DNA of 45,754 nucleotides from an uncultured Prevotellaceae bacterium (GTDB taxonomy: Bacteria > Bacteroidota > Bacteroidia > Bacteroidales > Bacteroidaceae), in the NCBI GenBank assembly GCA_902774815.1, contig CACYJV010000025.1:1-45754 (forward strand), in the 5' to 3' direction. The first letter of the stretch is position 1, and every line of letters begins with the position of its first letter. The notes beneath the pieces are model-generated. The model searched no databases, had not been told where the DNA came from, and was given only the letters and a program-made list of their open reading frames with translations. Positions 41,415 through 45,754 of the stretch are shown here, piece by piece. Position numbers and translations under genes: made by a program.

Positions 41415-41479
41415 TCCGTGCAAACCGTTCTCACCTATTGTTGACCTTGATGAAGCAGGTAGAGATCTGTTTGCACGGA
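41415..41479. repeat. 11-base inverted repeat with 43-base loop
   Basis: TCCGTGCAAAC (41415-41425) and GTTTGCACGGA (41469-41479) are perfect inverted copies. They lie in the 127-base gap between the convergent end of the island and the outer-membrane-protein gene. A short T-run follows at 41487-41491. It may be a weak terminator, or the ends of a lost small element. Confidence 0.45.
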
Positions 41480-41529
41480 AACGCCATTTTTAATATAACA
41501 ACTTAATAAAAATGTTGGGAATCGCGGGC

Positions 41530-44139
41530 TCACAGCCTGTTCTTCTCGGCATTACCAGCGCCGGTGCCCTTGTACTTCGAAGGCGTGACGTTGAAGCGAT
41601 AGCGCAGGGATAGCTGCACGCATCGCGAGTCGTTGTCCTCCATTTTCCGGAACATCATGCGATTACTGTAGAGCGTGAAACGATTGATGCCGCCATTGAA
41701 AAGGTCGTTGCCAGTGAGTTTCACGTTCAGGCGGCGTTTGAAGAAGTCTTTGCTGACGCTGAGTGACAGTAAGGCGTTGGTGCAGTCGAACCATGCGTTC
41801 TGCTGGCAGCCGTGGGTGTGCATGTTGAAGTCAGCCTGCAAGAGCCAGTCGTGCGGCAGGGTGACGACATTTCCAAGTTGCAGGGCCAGCATTGGGTGGT
41901 TGAAACGCTTGTCTTCGTCAAGAAAGGTTGACTTGAACCACGGTTTCATGAGCATGACGTTCCATTGAGGTGTCCATGTGGCTTCTCCGAGTTTGACGTT
42001 TTTCTGTGCGCCCAGCGTGATGGAAAGCCAGTCAGCGTGGTCATAGTTCTTGTAAGTCACGAAGTTCACTTTGCTGTCCTCGGGCAGGCTTTCGGCCGTG
42101 TAAAGGATGGGGTCTATGCTTCGGGTAAAGTTGGTGGTCAGGTAGAGCCATTTCCACATGGCCGTGAGATTGATGTTGTGATATTTCACGGGTTGCAGGT
42201 AGGGATTGCCCGTCTGCCTATTCAGTCGGTTCTCGTAGATGACGTCGCTGCTCAGTTGCCAGTAGCTGGGGCGCGTGGTGCGCTTAGAGTAGCTCAGGGA
42301 AAGGCGTACCCCCGTTCCCTCCACACGGGAGGGAATCTGTGTGGAGACTGCCAGCGACGGGAACAGGCCGTCGTAGGTGCGGCTTTGATCGTCACGCCGC
42401 TTGCCGCCGACAAAGTATTCCGACTCTACGTGCTCGTAGCGCAGGCCAGCCTGCAGTTGGAATCGCCCCAGCTGTTGACGTAGTTCCACGAAAGGAGCTA
42501 TGTTTCGCTCGTGTTGCTCGTTGTTGCTGTTAGCGATGTAGCCCTCTTTGTTCTCTAAGTTGTTGGTCCACTGCGTGTAGGTAAATTCCTCACCAGCCTC
42601 GATGCGTCCTTTCCACAGCGGATAGCTCATGGTGAGTTTCTCGGCCAACATACGGCTTCGAGTCAGGTTGTCGATGGTCACGTCGCGATCATCATACTCC
42701 TCGCTCTGCTCCTGCTGCGTGGTGCGGTTGCGCTGGTGGCGGAAGGTGTAGTCTGCATTGAAGTCGATGTCAGCCTTACCGACCTTTCCCACATAGTAGA
42801 GGTTTACCTGATGGAGCGGCATGCCCTTGGCTCGTTTTGTGCTGTGGTTCGTCAGATGGTCGTAGATGTCGCCATTGGCCAGCAGTTCGTCTTCATCGGT
42901 ACCCCAGGTCTTCACATAGTCGTGTGTGTGCTCGTAGAATCCGCCGAAGGAACTGTTGTCGTTCAGTTGGAAGTTGAAGCCAGCTCGCCCTTGCAAGTAG
43001 GGATTGCGCGCGGTGAAGTCCAGCCGGTTCTTGACAATCCACAGCGTGTCAGCGAAGACGGTCTGCTCGAACTCGCCAGTCTGTACCCGTTTGTTGTAGG
43101 CTCCGAAGAGGTTGGCGAAGAGTTCGAGACGGCCTTTTCGGTAGGTCAGGTTGATGCGCTCGTTGTTCTGATAGCCTTGGCCCTTGCGGCTCCACGATGT
43201 CAGCTCTACGCCCAGTCCCTCGCCGGCGGCTCGCTTGGTGCGAATGACGATGACGGCCTGTACCGATGCATCGTAGCGAGCGCCGGGGTTCTGAATCACT
43301 TCTACGCTTCGAATGAAGTCCGACTGGATGTTCCGAAGTTCTTGCAGGTCGGTCAGTTTACGGTTGTTCACGTAGATGAGCGGTGTGCCCTTGCCCAGGA
43401 TTTCGAAACTCTCGCCTTTCTTCGAGATCATCGGCACGCGCGAGAGAACATCCTCGGCCGTACCCAGTCGTTCCATCACTGTTCCTTCCACATTCATCAC
43501 GAGTGTGTTTCCCTCCAGTTTCACCTTCGGGCGTTCGCCCTCCACCGTCACGCCGTTAATCGTATAGCTCTCTGGCTGCAGGCGAATAGTGCCGAGGTTT
43601 TCCTTGTTGCTCGATCGCCAAACTGTCTTATAACCAACAAAGGAGATGCGGGCGAGGACTGTCCCCTGCCGACCTTCCCCGACTGTGGGAGGAGCCTCGT
43701 AGGGAATAGCGAAGTAACCACTTTCGTTCGACACGCCACCGCTGAGCAAAGTGGAGTCTGCAGGATTCATCACGGCCACGTTCGCAAAGGCCACGGGCTG
43801 CCCTTGCTCGTCGACGATGGTACCCTTCAGGTGGCAGTCGGTCTTGTGGGTACACTCCACGTAGAGTTCGTGTTCTCCACGATTGACGACCCGGATTGGG
43901 TAGAACCCAACGACCTGCATGATGGCTTCAGGCAGGGACTTGCGCCTGATGATGGTGGTCACGCGGAAGTCCTCCAACTCGTTGTACAAAAAGCTGATGT
44001 TGTAGTCGCGCGATTGTTGGTTGAGGTCGCGTAGCACCTCAGGCATTGCGACGTTGTTGTAGCTGCGCGTGATATGCTGCCCACGGATGCCGATGCAACA
44101 GCACAGGGCAATGAGAGAGATAACAAGGTGTTTCATCAT
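41530..44139 (-). CDS. outer-membrane beta-barrel protein (TonB-receptor-like), second locus
   Basis: 869 residues. Signal peptide 1-20 (IRGQ); STN-like domain about 22-95 (YNNVAMPEVLRDLNQQ); carboxypeptidase-regulatory-like beta domain about 103-195 (GTIVDEQGQPVAFANVAV); plug-like domain about 200-300 (LVMNVEGTVMERLGTAEDVLSRVP, KLTDLQELRNIQSDFIRSVEVI); then a barrel of the OMP_b-brl_3 type to the C-terminus. The start overlaps the anti-sigma stop by four bases. It is likely the signal-receiving partner of the sigma/anti-sigma pair upstream; the ligand is unknown. Two degenerate palindromic elements (43660 and 42305) lie in frame. Confidence 0.85.
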   Translation of the reverse strand: MMKHLVISLIALCCCIGIRGQHITRSYNNVAMPEVLRDLNQQSRDYNISFLYNELEDFRVTTIIRRKSLPEAIMQVVGFYPIRVVNRGEHELYVECTHKTDCHLKGTIVDEQGQPVAFANVAVMNPADSTLLSGGVSNESGYFAIPYEAPPTVGEGRQGTVLARISFVGYKTVWRSSNKENLGTIRLQPESYTINGVTVEGERPKVKLEGNTLVMNVEGTVMERLGTAEDVLSRVPMISKKGESFEILGKGTPLIYVNNRKLTDLQELRNIQSDFIRSVEVIQNPGARYDASVQAVIVIRTKRAAGEGLGVELTSWSRKGQGYQNNERINLTYRKGRLELFANLFGAYNKRVQTGEFEQTVFADTLWIVKNRLDFTARNPYLQGRAGFNFQLNDNSSFGGFYEHTHDYVKTWGTDEDELLANGDIYDHLTNHSTKRAKGMPLHQVNLYYVGKVGKADIDFNADYTFRHQRNRTTQQEQSEEYDDRDVTIDNLTRSRMLAEKLTMSYPLWKGRIEAGEEFTYTQWTNNLENKEGYIANSNNEQHERNIAPFVELRQQLGRFQLQAGLRYEHVESEYFVGGKRRDDQSRTYDGLFPSLAVSTQIPSRVEGTGVRLSLSYSKRTTRPSYWQLSSDVIYENRLNRQTGNPYLQPVKYHNINLTAMWKWLYLTTNFTRSIDPILYTAESLPEDSKVNFVTYKNYDHADWLSITLGAQKNVKLGEATWTPQWNVMLMKPWFKSTFLDEDKRFNHPMLALQLGNVVTLPHDWLLQADFNMHTHGCQQNAWFDCTNALLSLSVSKDFFKRRLNVKLTGNDLFNGGINRFTLYSNRMMFRKMEDNDSRCVQLSLRYRFNVTPSKYKGTGAGNAEKNRL
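42305..42340 (-). repeat. palindromic element, degenerate copy M
   Basis: On the minus strand: ATTCCCTCCC, loop, GGAGGGAACGGGGGTACGC, in frame, translated PSRVEGTGVR in the barrel of the second outer-membrane protein. Confidence 0.6.
43660..43696 (-). repeat. palindromic element, degenerate copy N
   Basis: On the minus strand: GCTCCTCCCACAGTCGGGGA followed by AGGTCGGCAGGGGACA, in frame, translated PPTVGEGRQGT in the regulatory-like domain. The wording matches SPLPTGEGLGV of copy H. Confidence 0.55.
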
Positions 44140-44819
44140 CTGACCATCAGTTTTCCGTTCTCAACAGCCATCGTGACGTGCTCGAACATGTTCAACTTCT
44201 CAACTACCTCCTGCAGGCTGTCCTTCTGGTTCCATTCAAAGAAGAAACGCAGTTGGCGTGCTTCTTCATTCTCTATCTCCATCGGCATGTGGTGATAGGC
44301 GGCAATTTCTTTGGCGATGCTGTCCAATGCGACATTATCGAAAACGATGGAAACACTCTCTGCTTCCACAGCAGCAGGGGATGGAGTGGCAACACTTTCA
44401 ATCGTGTCTTCCACGAGTACGGTTTCGTTGCCCTCGTTCTTTGGCGATGGAGTGGGGGCAATGCTCCACAAATGGATGGCAGCAAAGGCGAATCCTGTGA
44501 CGAACAGGATGCCGATGAACGTTGCAGCAACCTTGCTGAATTGGAAATTGAAAATGGCAAATGGAGCATGGTGATGCCCGGAATAGTTCTCGCTGATTGT
44601 TTTCAGCTTTTCATTTTCCAGCCGCTTCCACGCTGTTTCAGCATCGGCTGCAGGCTCAGCCTGCCGATGAATGTAGCCTTGTTTGGCAGCTACCAAGAGG
44701 CGGTAGGCTTGGCGCGTATCTTCATCATGATCGATGATGTCATGGATTTCTTGCTCGGAGTATGCTTCGGGATTCTCGAGCATTTCCAGTAGCCGGGTTA
44801 TGTTTGGATTCGTTTCCAT
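44136..44819 (-). CDS. membrane anti-sigma factor (FecR/DUF4974-like), second locus
   Basis: 227 residues. A cytoplasmic N-terminal part (1-95) is followed by one transmembrane helix (about 97-118), a linker (120-145) and a periplasmic domain (about 150-227; NVALDSIAKEIAAYHHMP, RQLRFFFEWNQ) like the C-terminal domain of the anti-sigma factor at 13126. The linker begins APTPSPKNEGNE directly after the membrane, a wording like the translated palindromic element. The gene lies 14 bases after the sigma gene and overlaps the barrel gene. Confidence 0.75.
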   Translation of the reverse strand: METNPNITRLLEMLENPEAYSEQEIHDIIDHDEDTRQAYRLLVAAKQGYIHRQAEPAADAETAWKRLENEKLKTISENYSGHHHAPFAIFNFQFSKVAATFIGILFVTGFAFAAIHLWSIAPTPSPKNEGNETVLVEDTIESVATPSPAAVEAESVSIVFDNVALDSIAKEIAAYHHMPMEIENEEARQLRFFFEWNQKDSLQEVVEKLNMFEHVTMAVENGKLMVR

Positions 44820-44833
44820 AACTTCTGTTTTTT

Positions 44834-45325
44834 TTAATGTCTGAATTGTTTCTGAACGTTTTGAATTGACTGGCTTAGATACTTGAAGACTGTTTTGAGG
44901 TTCATGTCCAGCTGCAAGGCGATTTCATTCAGCGTCAGCCCCTCTTTGAAGCGGAGTCGGAAAATGGTGCGGTGAGGTTCTGTCAGATGGCTTTCTGCGT
45001 AGTCGCAGACAGTCTCCAGCTTCTCAAGCCTTTCCTCTACATAGCGCAAGTCGGCTTCGGCATCTATGGAATAGAGGTTTTTCACCTGTTCTGTCAGGCT
45101 CTTCTGGCGGATGCGATTGATACAGCTGTTGCGAACAGCCGTCATCAAATAGGCCTCTGCGTTTTTCGGGCTTGCTCCTTTTTGGGATGCCTCCACGAAT
45201 CGCACGAATACGTCTTGCACCGTGTCTTCGGCTTCTTCTTCAGTGTACAGCAGTGTTCTGGCCAGATGTTTCATCTCGCTGTAATACTGGCAGAAGAGGC
45301 TATGAAGTATCGTTTTGTCAATCAT
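44834..45325 (-). CDS. ECF-type RNA polymerase sigma factor, second locus
   Basis: 163 residues from MIDKTILHSLF. An upstream ATG at 45382 lies within the promoter and is rejected. Region 2 (about 8-75; AEDTVQDVFVRFVEA, YLMTAVRNSCINRIR) and region 4 (about 105-160; LTEPHRTIFRLRFKEGLTLNEIALQL, then a helix-turn-helix) are of the Bacteroidetes sigma-70/RpoE family. It is followed by its anti-sigma and outer-membrane partner, mirroring the operon at 12539. It probably activates a nutrient-uptake or envelope function when the barrel binds a ligand. Confidence 0.9.
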   Translation of the reverse strand: MIDKTILHSLFCQYYSEMKHLARTLLYTEEEAEDTVQDVFVRFVEASQKGASPKNAEAYLMTAVRNSCINRIRQKSLTEQVKNLYSIDAEADLRYVEERLEKLETVCDYAESHLTEPHRTIFRLRFKEGLTLNEIALQLDMNLKTVFKYLSQSIQNVQKQFRH

Positions 45326-45379
45326 TTTTCTTGTCGTTTTATGGCCCGCATTGCAGGGGCTCCTACAATATAGACAATC

Positions 45380-45411
45380 CAAAAGTATGTTTTTTCTACG
45401 GAAATGCCAAC
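45380..45411 (-). promoter_or_regulatory. promoter of the second sigma operon; fixes the start codon
   Basis: On the minus strand GTTG (45411-45408), a 20-base spacer and TACTTTTG (45387-45380). Transcription should start near 45373, so the ATG at 45325 is used. Confidence 0.65.
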
Positions 45412-45626
45412 TTTTTTTTGTTTTTCTTTCGCTTATAGTTGCTATTTTTAGAGGGTATAGTTGTCGTTTTTTAAGCGTTTTTCATTGCGATGGTGTTCCC
45501 TTATACAACCATAGCGCTAATTTTAACGGCTTATTTAGTGGCAACGATATAGCTGTTGACCTATAGGAGGTAGAACTTGAAAAAACGGAGAAGAACAGAA
45601 AACTTACCCAGCAATAGGATGCTATG

Positions 45627-45717
45627 GGACCTCGGAGAGGTCCTAATATTAGAAACCCCAGGTCTATGACCTGGGGATAGAAATCTCGTGTGGGGGAAGA
45701 CGACTTCGGAGAAGTCG
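45627..45717 (+). repeat. three tandem hairpins with three-base loops
   Basis: GGACCTC-GGA-GAGGTCC (45627-45643), CCCCAGGTC-TAT-GACCTGGGG (45656-45676) and CGACTTC-GGA-GAAGTCG (45701-45717). Stems are 7, 9 and 7 base pairs without mismatch. No gene is visible from 45383 to the window end except these hairpins and the sigma promoter. Confidence 0.85.
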
Positions 45718-45754
45718 CCCCTATCTAAGTCTTCATTACGTGCGACATCTTCGA

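Noticed and set aside
43206-43235. Further element copy translated AAGEGLGVEL in the second barrel gene
   Set aside because: The resemblance to copy H is mostly at the protein level, with differences at third codon positions, and no palindromic core is seen. Chance or deep ancestry is as likely.
42736-44034. 432-codon open frame on the plus strand
   Set aside because: It is antisense to the second barrel gene, which has signal peptide, STN, plug and barrel regions and overlaps its operon partner. The antisense product has no family resemblance.
44425-44460. Element copy in the second anti-sigma gene (PTPSPKNEGN)
   Set aside because: The peptide is suggestive but the DNA has too few matches to the core to list as a copy.

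Overview
The window looks like a chromosome segment from a Bacteroidales bacterium, most like Prevotella or Segatella. Most upstream regions carry the Bacteroidetes promoter form (TTTG, about 20 bases, TAnnTTTG) rather than -35/-10 boxes. Shine-Dalgarno sequences are scarce, lipoproteins and STN-type outer-membrane proteins are common, and the household genes (htpG, pepD, pheS, murB, ruvX, def) have Bacteroidetes features. I see no rRNA, tRNA, CRISPR array, transposase or prophage.

Layout. 1-1310: an A+T-rich BspA-like leucine-rich-repeat surface protein, with a promoter at the left edge pointing out of the window. 1337-9412: household genes (htpG, an MFS exporter, pepD with a small lipoprotein, an OmpH/Skp-like lipoprotein, nth, a DUF2461 protein). 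9454-11922: a PagL-like outer-membrane protein and pheS. 12539-16997: an ECF sigma factor, anti-sigma factor and STN outer-membrane barrel operon. 17186-22474: a DUF4348-like lipoprotein, murB, a metallo-beta-lactamase-fold phosphodiesterase and a GH78 alpha-L-rhamnosidase. 22575-27387: a YtxH/holin-like envelope trio, a SPOR lipoprotein, ruvX, def and a TPR protein. 27453-41402: twelve genes on one strand that form a eukaryote-like phospho-signalling island. 41530-45325: a second sigma/anti-sigma/barrel operon on the minus strand. 45383-45754: no gene, a cluster of hairpins.

The island is the most striking part. It encodes three Ser/Thr-kinase-like proteins (two membrane-spanning with extracytoplasmic TPR/Sel1-like tails), two PP2C phosphatases (one fused through a complete signal-peptide-like segment to a WG-repeat periplasmic domain), a secreted paralogue of that domain, three FHA proteins (two with Cys4 zinc-ribbon-like modules), a lone LytTR DNA-binding protein, and two membrane-anchored, very acidic proteins. 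It has no secretion-system structural gene. The parts suggest a circuit that senses the envelope, adds and removes phosphate in the cytoplasm, reads phosphothreonine through FHA domains and may feed transcription through LytTR. That model is inference from domain content and gene order.

Two families of small repeats overlie the genes. One is a G/C-rich palindromic element (core CCCCTCCC-loop-GGGAGGGG followed by a GGGGGTGGG tail). It occurs between genes and in frame inside genes: about seven copies in one outer-membrane-protein gene, and inverted pairs around the starts of two exported-protein genes. The other is a set of hairpin clusters with different stem sequences but three-base loops in most cases, found only between genes. 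One of these clusters runs into the GTG start of a zinc-ribbon/FHA gene.
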